From Streptomyces beigongshangae (GTDB taxonomy: Bacteria > Actinomycetota > Actinomycetes > Streptomycetales > Streptomycetaceae): a stretch of 64,000 nucleotides of DNA. Shown here piece by piece: positions 54,376 through 62,707 of this stretch (positions are counted from its first letter, which is position 1; every line of letters starts with the position of its first letter). The translations under genes and the position numbers were made by a program. The notes beneath the pieces are model-generated. The model did not search any database and was not told the DNA's origin. It was given only the letters and a program-made list of their open reading frames with translations. The stretch covers positions 1-64,000 of the forward strand of contig NZ_JAHKJW010000037.1 of the NCBI RefSeq assembly GCF_019710745.1, in the 5' to 3' direction.

Positions 54376-55313
54376 CGACGACCAGTGCACGGACCGTCGT
54401 CGCCCCGGCGCGCACGAGAACGGCCGCGGCCGGCCGTGCCGTCCGACGCGGGCAGGGCTTCCAGCACGGCGCCTGGTTCGTCGCCCCGTTCCTCGTGCTG
54501 TTCGCGCTGTTCGTGATCTGGCCGCTGCTGCGCGGCGTCTACCTCAGCTTCACGGACGCCAACATCTCCGGCGACGCCACGAGCTTCGTCGGCCTCGACA
54601 ACTACCGCGAGGCCCTGGACGACCCGCTGGTGTGGGAATCACTGGGCCACAGCGCGTACTTCACGCTCCTGGTGGTGCCCTGCATCACGGTCCTCGCCTT
54701 CCTCCTCGCGATGCTCGCCCACCACATCGAGCGCGGCAGGTGGCTGTGGCGGCTGTGCTTCTTCGCCCCGTTCCTGCTGCCGTCCACCGTCGCCGCCAAC
54801 CTGTGGCAGTGGCTGTTCAACCCCGGCACCGGCATGGTCGAACACGTCCTCGGCATCGAGACGGCGTGGCTGACCGACAAGTCGTACGCCATGCTCGCCG
54901 TGGTCGTCTGCACCCTGTGGTGGACGGTCGGCTTCAGCTTCCTGCTCTACCTCGCCGCCCTCCAGGGCATCCCCGCGCACCTCTACGAGGCGGCCAAGCT
55001 GGACGGCGCGAACGCCTGGCACCGCATGGTCCGCATCACCCTGCCGATGCTGCGGCACATCACCGGCCTCGTCGTCGCCCTGCAGATCCTCGCCTCGCTC
55101 CAGGTCTTCGACCAGGCCGTGGTGATGATGGACTTCCTGCCGGGACCGGAGGGCTCCACGCGCACCTTCGTGCAGTACACCCTCGAAGAGGGCTTCACCA
55201 GCTACCGCGTCGGCTACGCCTCCGCGATCTCCGTCATCTTCTTCGTGATCATCGCGGCCGTCGCCCTCGCGCGGATGTGGCTGCTGCGCAACCGTGAGGA
55301 GGGCGGCCGATGA
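54372..55313 (+). CDS. ABC sugar importer permease (MalF-like)
   Basis: 313 residues with six membrane segments (from FVAPFLVLFALFVIWPLLRG) and the permease EAA loop EAAKLDGANAWHRMVRITLP (about 206-225), the contact site for the ATPase. There is no ATPase gene in the operon; actinomycete sugar importers commonly share one encoded elsewhere (MsiK). Start and stop overlap the neighbours by ATGA. Confidence 0.92.
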   Translation: MTTTSARTVVAPARTRTAAAGRAVRRGQGFQHGAWFVAPFLVLFALFVIWPLLRGVYLSFTDANISGDATSFVGLDNYREALDDPLVWESLGHSAYFTLLVVPCITVLAFLLAMLAHHIERGRWLWRLCFFAPFLLPSTVAANLWQWLFNPGTGMVEHVLGIETAWLTDKSYAMLAVVVCTLWWTVGFSFLLYLAALQGIPAHLYEAAKLDGANAWHRMVRITLPMLRHITGLVVALQILASLQVFDQAVVMMDFLPGPEGSTRTFVQYTLEEGFTSYRVGYASAISVIFFVIIAAVALARMWLLRNREEGGR

Positions 55314-56221
55314 GCACCGCCGCACAGACACCCGCCGGCCCCCGCGGGACGGCCCGCAGGACAGCGGGCAGGGCAGCACGCGGGAGGGCCGCCCGCAGGC
55401 CCTGGACCCCCGGCCAGATCGTGCTCACCCTGCTCGGCGCCGCCGTCTCCACGGTGTTCCTGGCGCCGCTCGCCTGGGCCCTGTTCACCTCGCTCAAGTC
55501 GGAGACCGAGGCCGTCGAGGTGCCGACGCACTGGCTGCCGGACGAGTGGACGACCCAGGCGTGGCGGGCCGTCTTCGAGACCGGCAACATCACCAACTGG
55601 TTCGTCAACTCGCTGGTGGTCTCGGTGTGCGTGACGGCCGTGGTGCTGAGCGTGAGCGCGCTCGCCGGATACGGCTTCGCCCGCACGGAGTTCCGCGGCA
55701 AGGGCGTCCTGCTGGGCGTGGTCATGACCGGCCTGATGGTCTCGCCCGCGGTCCTCGGCGTCCCCCTCTTCACCACCGTCCAGCAGATGGGGATGGTCGA
55801 CACCTACTGGGGCATGATCCTGCCGCAGTGCGCGCCCGCCGCGATGGTCTACATCCTCTACAAGTTCTTCCAGGGCATCCCGCGCGAACTGGAGGAGGCC
55901 GCCTTCATCGACGGCGCGGGCCGCTGGCGGGTCTTCTTCACCATCGTGCTCCCGCTCTCCCGCCCCTCCCTCGCGGCGGTCGGCATCTTCACCTTCATCG
56001 CGTCCTGGAACAACTTCCTGTGGCCGTACATGGTGACCAACAACCCCGACCTGATGACCATGCCGAACGGCATCGCGACCGTCATGAACTCCTACGGCAT
56101 CCAGTGGGCCCAACTCATGGCCGGCGGCCTGATGGCGGGTCTCCCCCTGATCGTCGTCTTCGTCTTCTTCCAGCGCCAGATAGTGGCGGGAGTGGCCCAC
56201 ACGGGCCTGGCCGGCCAGTAG
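55310..56221 (+). CDS. ABC sugar importer permease (MalG-like)
   Basis: 303 residues. The first 30 are Ala/Arg/Thr-rich and cytoplasmic; six membrane segments follow, with the EAA loop EEAAFIDGAGRWRVFFTIVL (about 192-211). The second permease of the importer. Downstream, 115 nt with the common Streptomyces repeat separate it from the arabinofuranosidase gene. Confidence 0.92.
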   Translation: MSTAAQTPAGPRGTARRTAGRAARGRAARRPWTPGQIVLTLLGAAVSTVFLAPLAWALFTSLKSETEAVEVPTHWLPDEWTTQAWRAVFETGNITNWFVNSLVVSVCVTAVVLSVSALAGYGFARTEFRGKGVLLGVVMTGLMVSPAVLGVPLFTTVQQMGMVDTYWGMILPQCAPAAMVYILYKFFQGIPRELEEAAFIDGAGRWRVFFTIVLPLSRPSLAAVGIFTFIASWNNFLWPYMVTNNPDLMTMPNGIATVMNSYGIQWAQLMAGGLMAGLPLIVVFVFFQRQIVAGVAHTGLAGQ

Positions 56222-56275
56222 GCCCCTTCAAGGGGCGCCCTTCAAGGGGCGCGGGGAACTGCGCGAGCAACCCCC
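56222..56275. repeat. Common Streptomyces intergenic repeat with a local duplication
   Basis: CCTTCAAGGGGCGC occurs twice in tandem and then runs into GCGCGGGGAACTGCGCGAGC and a C-run. From memory, sequences of the form GGGGCGCGGGGAACTGCGCG are widespread between Streptomyces genes. It lies within the operon, between the permease and glycosidase genes. Confidence 0.65.
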
Positions 56276-56336
56276 ACACACCCGCACCCGCCGACGAACC
56301 CCGAGCCACCCCACCCGAAAGGCGAACAAGGCACCC

Positions 56337-57857
56337 ATGCGCAACGACACGGCCCGCTTCACCCTCGACCCCGCCTTCACGATCGGAGAGGTGAACCCCC
56401 GCCTCTTCGGCTCGTTCGTGGAACACCTCGGCCGGTGCGTCTACACCGGCATATACGAGCCCGGCCACCCCACCGCCGACGAGGCGGGCCTGCGCCAGGA
56501 CGTCCTCGGCCTGGTGCGGGAACTCGGCGTCACCACCGTCCGCTACCCCGGCGGCAACTTCGTCTCCGGCTACAGGTGGGAGGACTCGGTCGGCCCCGCC
56601 GAGGACCGCCCCCGCCGCCTGGACCTCGCCTGGCGTTCGACGGAGACGAACCGCTTCGGCCTCTCCGAGTACATCGCGTTCCTGCGGAAGCTCGGCCCGC
56701 GGGCGGAGCCCATGATGGCCGTCAACCTCGGCACCAGGGGCGTCGCCGAGGCCCTGGAACTCCAGGAGTACGCCAACCACCCCTCGGGCACCGCCCTGTC
56801 CGACCTCCGCGCCGCCCACGGCGACAAGGACCCCTTCGGCATCCGGCTGTGGTGCCTCGGCAACGAGATGGACGGACCCTGGCAGACCGGGCACAAGACC
56901 GCCGGGGAGTACGGCCGCCTCGCCGCCGAGACCGCCCGCGCGATGCGCCAGATCGACCCGGGCGTCGAACTCGTCGCCTGCGGCTCCTCCGGCCAGTCCA
57001 TGGAGACCTTCGCCGAGTGGGAGGCGACGGTCCTGAAGGAGACGTACGACCTCGTCGACCACATCTCCCTGCACGCGTACTACGAGCCGCTCGACGGCGA
57101 CGTCGACTCCTTCCTCGCCTCCGCCGTCGACATGGAGTCCTTCATCGAGAACGTGGTCGCCACCTGCGACCACGTCGGTGCGCGCCTGAAGTCGAAGAAG
57201 CGGATCAACCTCTCCTTCGACGAGTGGAACGTCTGGTACATGTCACGGTTCCAGGAGGAGGAGGCCGAACGTGACCCGCTGGACTGGCCGGAGGCCCCGC
57301 GCCTGCTGGAGGACAGCTACAGCGTCACCGACGCCGTCGTCTTCGGCTCGCTGATCGTCGCGCTGCTGCGGCACGCGGACCGGGTGGCCGTCGCATGCCT
57401 CGCCCAGCTCGTCAACGTCATCGCCCCGATCATGACCGAACCGGGCGGCCCGGCCTGGCGCCAGACGACCTTCTTCCCGTTCGCGCAGGCATCGCGGTAC
57501 GGGCGGGGCCAGGTCCTCGACGTACGCGTGGACTCACCGACGTACGGGACGGCGAAGTACGGCGAGACGGACCTGCTGCACGCCACCGCCGTGCGCGGTG
57601 AGGACGGCTCCGTCACCGTCTTCGCCGTCAACCGCGACCGGACCGGCGCGCTGCCGCTGGAGGTGTCGCTCAGCGCCCTCGGCCTGACGACCGTCGTCGG
57701 ACACAGCGTCCTGGCGGACGCCGACCCGGACGCCCGCAACACCCTGGAGGAACCGGAACGGGTCCTGCCGCACGAGGCGGCGGGAACCAGGCTCCAGGAC
57801 GGCACGCTGACCGCCACCCTGGAGCCGCTGTCCTGGAACGTGATCCGCCTGGTCTGA
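56337..57857 (+). CDS. abfA: GH51 alpha-L-arabinofuranosidase
   Basis: 506 residues. Family blocks are PRLFGSFVEHLGRCVYTGIY, TTVRYPGGNFVSGYRWEDSV (about 62-81), the acid/base glutamate in LWCLGNEMDGPWQ (about 170-182) and the nucleophile glutamate in LSFDEWNVWY (about 291-300). No signal peptide is present, so it acts inside the cell, as GH51 enzymes usually do, on oligosaccharides brought in by the importer just upstream. The reaction is release of terminal alpha-L-arabinofuranose. It is the last gene of the operon. Confidence 0.93.
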   Translation: MRNDTARFTLDPAFTIGEVNPRLFGSFVEHLGRCVYTGIYEPGHPTADEAGLRQDVLGLVRELGVTTVRYPGGNFVSGYRWEDSVGPAEDRPRRLDLAWRSTETNRFGLSEYIAFLRKLGPRAEPMMAVNLGTRGVAEALELQEYANHPSGTALSDLRAAHGDKDPFGIRLWCLGNEMDGPWQTGHKTAGEYGRLAAETARAMRQIDPGVELVACGSSGQSMETFAEWEATVLKETYDLVDHISLHAYYEPLDGDVDSFLASAVDMESFIENVVATCDHVGARLKSKKRINLSFDEWNVWYMSRFQEEEAERDPLDWPEAPRLLEDSYSVTDAVVFGSLIVALLRHADRVAVACLAQLVNVIAPIMTEPGGPAWRQTTFFPFAQASRYGRGQVLDVRVDSPTYGTAKYGETDLLHATAVRGEDGSVTVFAVNRDRTGALPLEVSLSALGLTTVVGHSVLADADPDARNTLEEPERVLPHEAAGTRLQDGTLTATLEPLSWNVIRLV

Positions 57858-58333
57858 CCCGGCTGCGCTGCGGCACTCGCAGCTCGTACGGGTGGTGAGG
57901 GGCGCTGTGAAGGGGTGCGTTGAGGAACACGCGGGCTTCCGGCTGCAACTGACGCTCCGTCATGGGGCCGGAAGCCGGCCTGCCGAACGATTCCGGAGGG
58001 TAGTTGATCGTGTGCACGAGGTGATGACCCCGGTGGGGTGCTGGGGGTGAAACGGGAGGGGAGGGCATGAAGGAACCGTCGGACGGCTCCTTCGACGCCG
58101 GGGATGTCCTGGGGCCCGGTGACCCCCACGCCCTGCGGACGGCCGCGCGGCGCACCGGGCGGACACCCGGCGGCCTTCTTCCACGGCTCCGACCACGCCG
58201 TCCGGCACACCGCCCAGGTGTTCGGCCGGCGGGCGGCGGGTCACGCCGTATGACCGTGCGCCCGCATCACCTCTGTGACTTCCGGGGTCGACCAACGACC
58301 GCCTGTGGCAGGCGGCCGGTGAACGGTGAGGGA
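57858..58333. other. Gene-poor stretch upstream of the propeller-lectin gene
   Basis: 476 nt. The frame of the next gene is open from an ATG at 58067 with a strong G-rich site (GGGAGGGGAGGGC) before it, but the encoded 90 residues look like random high-GC sequence. Nothing else was recognised. Confidence 0.45.
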
Positions 58334-59878
58334 ATGAAGATGAGCACTGCTCAAGCGGGAGTTGCAGGTGACGGCGACTCCGCCCGTCCGATCGGCACGT
58401 TCGCGGGGACCGGTACCGCGGGGGCGCCCAGAGGGGACAAGGAACCTGCTCGTTCGGCTCAGCTGACCGGCCCGTACGGCGTCGCGGTGGACCGCGACGG
58501 GACCCTTTACCTCTCCGAATACGGCGGTCACCGGATCCGGAAGGTCACGACGGACGGCCAGAGCAGCACGGTCGCGGGGACGGGGAGCGCAGGACGCGGG
58601 GCGGAGGGGGTCCCTGCCGTCTCGGCTCCGCTGCACACCCCGCGCGGGATCATCGTGGACAGCGCGGGGGACCTCTACATCGCCGATTCCGGCAACAACC
58701 GGATCCGGAAGATCACCAAGGCCGACGGGAAGATCCACACGGTCGCCGGCACAGGCGCCGCGACCTACGGGGGCGACGGCCTCGCCGCCACCGCCGCCCA
58801 TCTGAACCACCCGATGGGGGTGGCGGTGGACAGCGCCGGTGACCTCTACATCGCCGACTACAACAACCACCGGATCCGGAAGATCACCAAGGCCGACGGG
58901 AAGATCAGCACAGTCGTCGGCACGAGCTCCGCCGGCCTGGCTCCTGACGGTACCCTCGCCACCGCCGCCCAACTGAGGAATCCCACCGCGGTGGCGGTGG
59001 ACAGCGCCGGCGATCTCTACATCGCCGATCACGGCAACCACCGGGTCCGGAAGGTCACGAAGGCCGATCAGAAGATCAGCACGGTCGCCGGCACAGGCAC
59101 CGCGACCTATGTCCGTGACGGCGTCCAGGCCGTCTCGGCCCCGCTGAGCTCGCCGATGGGGGTGGTGGTGGACAGCACCGACACCCTCTACATCGCCGAC
59201 ACCAACAACCACCGGGTCCGCGAGGTCGCAGCCGATGGGACGATCGGCACGGTCGCCGGCACGGGCACCGCGGGACCCGAAGGTGACGACGGCCCGGCCG
59301 TCAAAGCCCAGCTGAAGAGCCCGCACGGGCTCGCCGTGGACTGCGTCGACACCCTCTACATCGCCGACTACGCCAACAACCGGGTGCGGAAGGTCGCGTC
59401 GGTGAAGATGGCCGGGCTGCCCGATTCGGGCACGGTGGTCTTCTGGGCCAACGTCCGGAGCAGGCTGCGGATGGCGGTCGTGAGCGAGTCCACCAAGGAC
59501 GGGGCCGAGGTCCACCAGTCGCTCGCCGTCCCCAGGGACCACCAGCGGTGGCGCCTGGTCCCGGCGGGCCGGGACGACGGCGACATCCTGTACCGGATCG
59601 AGAACGTACGCAGCGGCAAGGTCCTGGAGGTCGTCGGAGCGCAGGAGAGGTCCGGGGCGGTCGTGGCGCAGCGCACCTGCGAGGGTGCCGAGGCGCGCCA
59701 CCAGCAGTGGCGCCTGGTCCCGGTGGGCTCGGGGACCGGCACCCCGCGGGTGTACGAGATCGCGAACCACAACAGCGGTCTGCTGCTGCGGGTCGACACC
59801 AACGCCCGTGCGGTGATCAAGCAGGACGGGTCGGAGGGGGACCACCGGGCGCGGCAGTGGCAGCTGCTGCCCGGGTGA
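58334..59878 (+). CDS. Six-NHL-repeat beta-propeller fused to a ricin-type beta-trefoil lectin
   Basis: 514 residues from ATG 58334 (ATG 58340 is also possible; GTGAGGG lies upstream). Six NHL repeats of about 56 residues follow each other, each with a core such as AVDSAGDLYIADYNNHRIRK or AVDCVDTLYIADYANNRVRK (about 15-355), enough to close a six-bladed propeller. The C-terminal about 140 residues carry three ricin-type subdomains with QRWRLVPAG, QQWRLVPVG and RQWQLLPG, each the QxW motif of carbohydrate-binding trefoils. No signal peptide, no catalytic site. It begins the right-hand group of lectin and pore-former genes and is probably a binding component. Confidence 0.85.
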   Translation: MKMSTAQAGVAGDGDSARPIGTFAGTGTAGAPRGDKEPARSAQLTGPYGVAVDRDGTLYLSEYGGHRIRKVTTDGQSSTVAGTGSAGRGAEGVPAVSAPLHTPRGIIVDSAGDLYIADSGNNRIRKITKADGKIHTVAGTGAATYGGDGLAATAAHLNHPMGVAVDSAGDLYIADYNNHRIRKITKADGKISTVVGTSSAGLAPDGTLATAAQLRNPTAVAVDSAGDLYIADHGNHRVRKVTKADQKISTVAGTGTATYVRDGVQAVSAPLSSPMGVVVDSTDTLYIADTNNHRVREVAADGTIGTVAGTGTAGPEGDDGPAVKAQLKSPHGLAVDCVDTLYIADYANNRVRKVASVKMAGLPDSGTVVFWANVRSRLRMAVVSESTKDGAEVHQSLAVPRDHQRWRLVPAGRDDGDILYRIENVRSGKVLEVVGAQERSGAVVAQRTCEGAEARHQQWRLVPVGSGTGTPRVYEIANHNSGLLLRVDTNARAVIKQDGSEGDHRARQWQLLPG

Positions 59879-59880
59879 CG

Positions 59881-59922
59881 CACGAGGGGGGCAGGGGCGG
59901 TCCCGCCCCTGCCCCCCTCGTG
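59881..59922. terminator. Bidirectional hairpin between convergent genes
   Basis: A perfect 19-bp stem (59881-59899 with 59904-59922) with a 4-nt loop, 2 nt after the propeller-lectin stop and 11 nt before the stop of the facing gene. Confidence 0.85.
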
Positions 59923-59932
59923 AATCCCGGTG

Positions 59933-60445
59933 CTACTGGGATCTGGGCGGGTTCTCGGCGGTCGCCTTGGGCGCCTTCGGGGCTTCCGGCGCCTTGGGTG
60001 TTTCCGGAGTCCTGGGGGGCTTGGTGAAGTCGCTCTTCCTCGGCCTGCCCTCCAGGTCTGCGTCCTTTTGCAGGCCGCCGTCCTGCTTCACCGTCTTGCT
60101 GGACTCCTGCATGCCGGCGGACGCAGCCGTGGACACCGAGCCGGCATGGGGGTGCTGGGCCTGTGCGGTGGCCGATGCCTGGGTGGTCCGGATGAAGGAG
60201 CCGAGAAAGCCCAGGACGACCCGTGCTTCCGGGGCCTCCTCCCGCACGACTTTCGCCCGGGAGGAGGCCCCATGGATCGCGTTGGGGAGCAGACTCGTGC
60301 TCCTGTCGTCGTATGTGCCGTCCTCGGCGTCCTCGAAGACGTCGAGGTCCGCACTCGGCCGCACTCCGACGTCCTGGGTGTTCACGGAGAAGAGCCCTGC
60401 GCTGTTTTTCGCGAAGTCGAAGATGTTGTCGAACACCATGGTCAT
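59933..60445 (-). CDS. Small unknown protein of the toxin-like locus
   Basis: 170 residues from ATG 60445 (ATG 60439 is equally possible; AAGGG lies upstream). The N-terminus (MVFDNIFDFAKNSAGLFSVN) is amphipathic; the middle has ARVVLGFLGSFIRTTQASAT; the C-terminal third is Lys/Pro/Ala/Glu-rich with PETPKAPEAPKAPKATAENP. No signal peptide and no known family. It follows the aerolysin-like gene by 35 nt on the same strand, so it may be an accessory, chaperone or immunity-type partner; that is a guess from position. Confidence 0.6.
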   Translation of the reverse strand: MTMVFDNIFDFAKNSAGLFSVNTQDVGVRPSADLDVFEDAEDGTYDDRSTSLLPNAIHGASSRAKVVREEAPEARVVLGFLGSFIRTTQASATAQAQHPHAGSVSTAASAGMQESSKTVKQDGGLQKDADLEGRPRKSDFTKPPRTPETPKAPEAPKAPKATAENPPRSQ

Positions 60446-60479
60446 CACCCTTGGTCGTGGTGGCGGTGCCGCCACCCGG

Positions 60480-61580
60480 TCAGATGTCCTTGTACAGCGC
60501 CCGCTGGCTGTAGGTCAGGCTCTCGTTGTCGAACATCGTGTGGTGGACGTCCAGGGCGGACACGACCTCGGCCAGTCCCTTCATGCGGAAGCCGGCGCCG
60601 CCCGCCAGATCGATGTCGCCGATGTCGCGGGCGACCACCTGGTCCAGGCCGGGGAGGTTTCCGGGCTGCGGGGGAGAAAGGACCGCCACCGGCACGGCGT
60701 ACTTCACTGCGAGAAAGCCGGAGAAGGTCACCGGAATCTCGTAGGTGTAGTGCTTGTGGCTGCGTCGCTGCGTGGCGATGGTCTCCACGCGGGAGTCCGG
60801 GGAGACGTCGCCGGAGATCTGCGATTTCGAGGTCCAGCTGGTGGTCAGGGAGCCGCCGACGGTGGCGGCGATACCGAGGGCCAGCTGCGCGTTGAGCGAC
60901 GCGTTGCCGCCGGCACTGCCCTGGGTGGTGAACGCGACCGAGCTCGTCACCGAGTTCGACGCGGAGTTTCCCATGGAGTTCGTCGCGGCCGTTTCGGTGG
61001 CGTTGGCGTTGTCCACGCCGACGCTGTCCTTGCTGTTCTTGTTGGTCACCGTGTTGGCGTTCTTGTTCGCCGTGTCATTGCGCAGCTGTGTTCCGAGCTG
61101 GGTCTGGAGGTCCAGCTTGAGCTGGTTCTGCAGCTGCAACTGGAGCTGCGCGCCGACGCTGCCGCCGAAGGTGAGCTTGGCGTCCCCGTGGAGCGACCAC
61201 GTCACCCCGTTCGACACGGTGAAATCCACCGAGTCGGTGAAGGTCATCTTGGTTGTGCGGCTGCGGTTGACGTAGACGCGCGAGGAGAACGTGTCGGGCG
61301 GGGGCTGGGCGATGTCGCACCGTTCCTCGATCAGCGGCTCCCCGAGGGTCATGTAGCCGAGCCAGCCCCGGTCGAACGCGGATCCGGGGAAATCACCGAA
61401 GCTCAGCTTGTTGATGGAGAACCCGACGGGCCTGTGCTGCACGCCGTTGTTGTCGGTGTGGACCAGGTTGGGGTGGTTCAGGATCGACTGCCAGGTCCGT
61501 TCGATGTCGAGTTCCCGCAGGTTTTTCTTCGTCAGCGGCTGACGCCTGACCCGTTCCAGGTTGTACGCGGTGGAAGGCAT
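60480..61580 (-). CDS. Aerolysin/ETX-MTX2-like pore-forming protein candidate
   Basis: 366 residues. After an N-terminal region without a signal peptide, residues about 120-300 alternate polar and small residues: FTDSVDFTVSNGVTWSLHGD, VGAQLQLQLQNQLKLDLQTQ and NSVTSSVAFTTQGSAGGNAS, as in the pre-insertion and stem-hairpin strands of aerolysin-fold toxins. A later stretch, YTYEIPVTFSGFLAVKYAVP, fits the closing beta sandwich. ATG 61580 has GAGG 7 nt upstream. The protein could instead be a structural beta protein, so the pore-former call is structural inference. Confidence 0.6.
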   Translation of the reverse strand: MPSTAYNLERVRRQPLTKKNLRELDIERTWQSILNHPNLVHTDNNGVQHRPVGFSINKLSFGDFPGSAFDRGWLGYMTLGEPLIEERCDIAQPPPDTFSSRVYVNRSRTTKMTFTDSVDFTVSNGVTWSLHGDAKLTFGGSVGAQLQLQLQNQLKLDLQTQLGTQLRNDTANKNANTVTNKNSKDSVGVDNANATETAATNSMGNSASNSVTSSVAFTTQGSAGGNASLNAQLALGIAATVGGSLTTSWTSKSQISGDVSPDSRVETIATQRRSHKHYTYEIPVTFSGFLAVKYAVPVAVLSPPQPGNLPGLDQVVARDIGDIDLAGGAGFRMKGLAEVVSALDVHHTMFDNESLTYSQRALYKDI

Positions 61581-61902
61581 TTCCCATCCTCGGCTGATCC
61601 GGCGGAACCGCACTCGGTCAAATGGAAACAGTGATCTGCGCGCATTGTGGAAATTGAAGCTAGCAGGGCCCGAATTTCCGGGGAAGGCGTCTGTGTGCAT
61701 CGCACTCATTCGAGTGAACAAGGTTCGTCGGCTGGTCTCAACTGAGAGAGTGCAAAGGTAAGTTGAGGCGCTGTCGACCACTCCGCCGGTGACATTCAAA
61801 AAATCTTCCCGCGGTCTCTTGTCGCTAATGCGGCGCGGTAGGTAATTGCGCTCGGTGCCCGGCGAATTGTTCTCCCCATCCAGAACAGGTGAGGTTTCCG
61901 CG
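61581..61902. other. Divergent promoter region of the toxin-like locus
   Basis: 322 nt, AT-richer than its surroundings, between the aerolysin-like gene and the rightward gene. An inverted repeat CACTC-attc-GAGTG lies at 61703-61716. No gene is seen. Confidence 0.5.
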
Positions 61903-62640
61903 ATGTACACCCAAGAACGCACGGCGATGTCGAATCTGGTGGTCGGCGGCCCGGTGGCGGTCAACAGCTACGACAACGCGATCGTGGCCGCGCTGGTCGA
62001 GAACCGGCCGGTCATGCTCGTCCACGCCTTCAACGGCGGCTACCTGCGTCCGGCCGAGCTGAAGGAGGACAGCCACGACAAGGGGGTCAAGCTGGCCACC
62101 ACGCTGGACCCGGCGACGAAGGAGGCGCAGGGGCACCTCTGGCACATCACCCCCGCCGGCTTCTTCGGGCAGCGACCGCTGTACTTCATCGAGAGCGCCG
62201 CGGGCCAGGTGCCGCCCAAGCCCTCCGGCGCACCCACCACCGCAGGTGCAGGTGCAGGCGACGCCGGGCGTGGTGACGACGGTGTGCCCAAGCCGCAGCG
62301 CCGGCGCGTCACCGTCCACCAGGACGCCCCCAGGAGCACGGCCGACGCCGTCCAGGTCGGCCTGCCCGACAAGGTCGGCGACAAGTGGCGGGGGAAGAAC
62401 GGCGCGCCCGAGGACACCCAGCTCTGGGTGGTCACGGTGACGCCGTGGGGCGGGATCACGTTCGTGCCGATCACCCACCCCGACGCCATCCTCGGGTTCA
62501 AGGACCACGCGGTGGCGGCCGACAGCGAGGTGCGGCTCACCTACAACTGGGGCGGGGACTTCACCGGGACGGTCATCAACACGTTCTACCCGCGGCTGCC
62601 CAACGAGTGGAGCGTCCCCTACCACCACGTCTTCACGTGA
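61903..62640 (+). CDS. Beta-rich protein of unknown function, possibly trefoil-like
   Basis: 245 residues from ATG 61903 (AGGTGAGG upstream; an earlier in-frame start at 61846 is less likely). The first part has NSYDNAIVAALVENRPVMLV and AFNGGYLRPAELKED; HLWHITPAGFFGQRPLYFIE and QLWVVTVTPWGGITFVPITH look like degenerate trefoil-type QxW strands. A Gly/Ala/Pro linker at about 120-150 separates two halves. No signal peptide. It is read in the same direction as the ricin/FG-GAP gene, 67 nt upstream of it, so both are probably one operon. Confidence 0.65.
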   Translation: MYTQERTAMSNLVVGGPVAVNSYDNAIVAALVENRPVMLVHAFNGGYLRPAELKEDSHDKGVKLATTLDPATKEAQGHLWHITPAGFFGQRPLYFIESAAGQVPPKPSGAPTTAGAGAGDAGRGDDGVPKPQRRRVTVHQDAPRSTADAVQVGLPDKVGDKWRGKNGAPEDTQLWVVTVTPWGGITFVPITHPDAILGFKDHAVAADSEVRLTYNWGGDFTGTVINTFYPRLPNEWSVPYHHVFT

Positions 62641-62707
62641 TCCGCCACCACCGCCGTACCGCACCCGTCCCGGGCCCACGCCCGCACAGCCTGGAAGAGG
62701 CAGCACG

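Noticed and set aside
58067..58333. Earlier start for the propeller-lectin protein at ATG 58067
   Set aside because: Despite a G-rich site upstream, the extra 89 residues look like untranslated high-GC sequence. It cannot be fully excluded.
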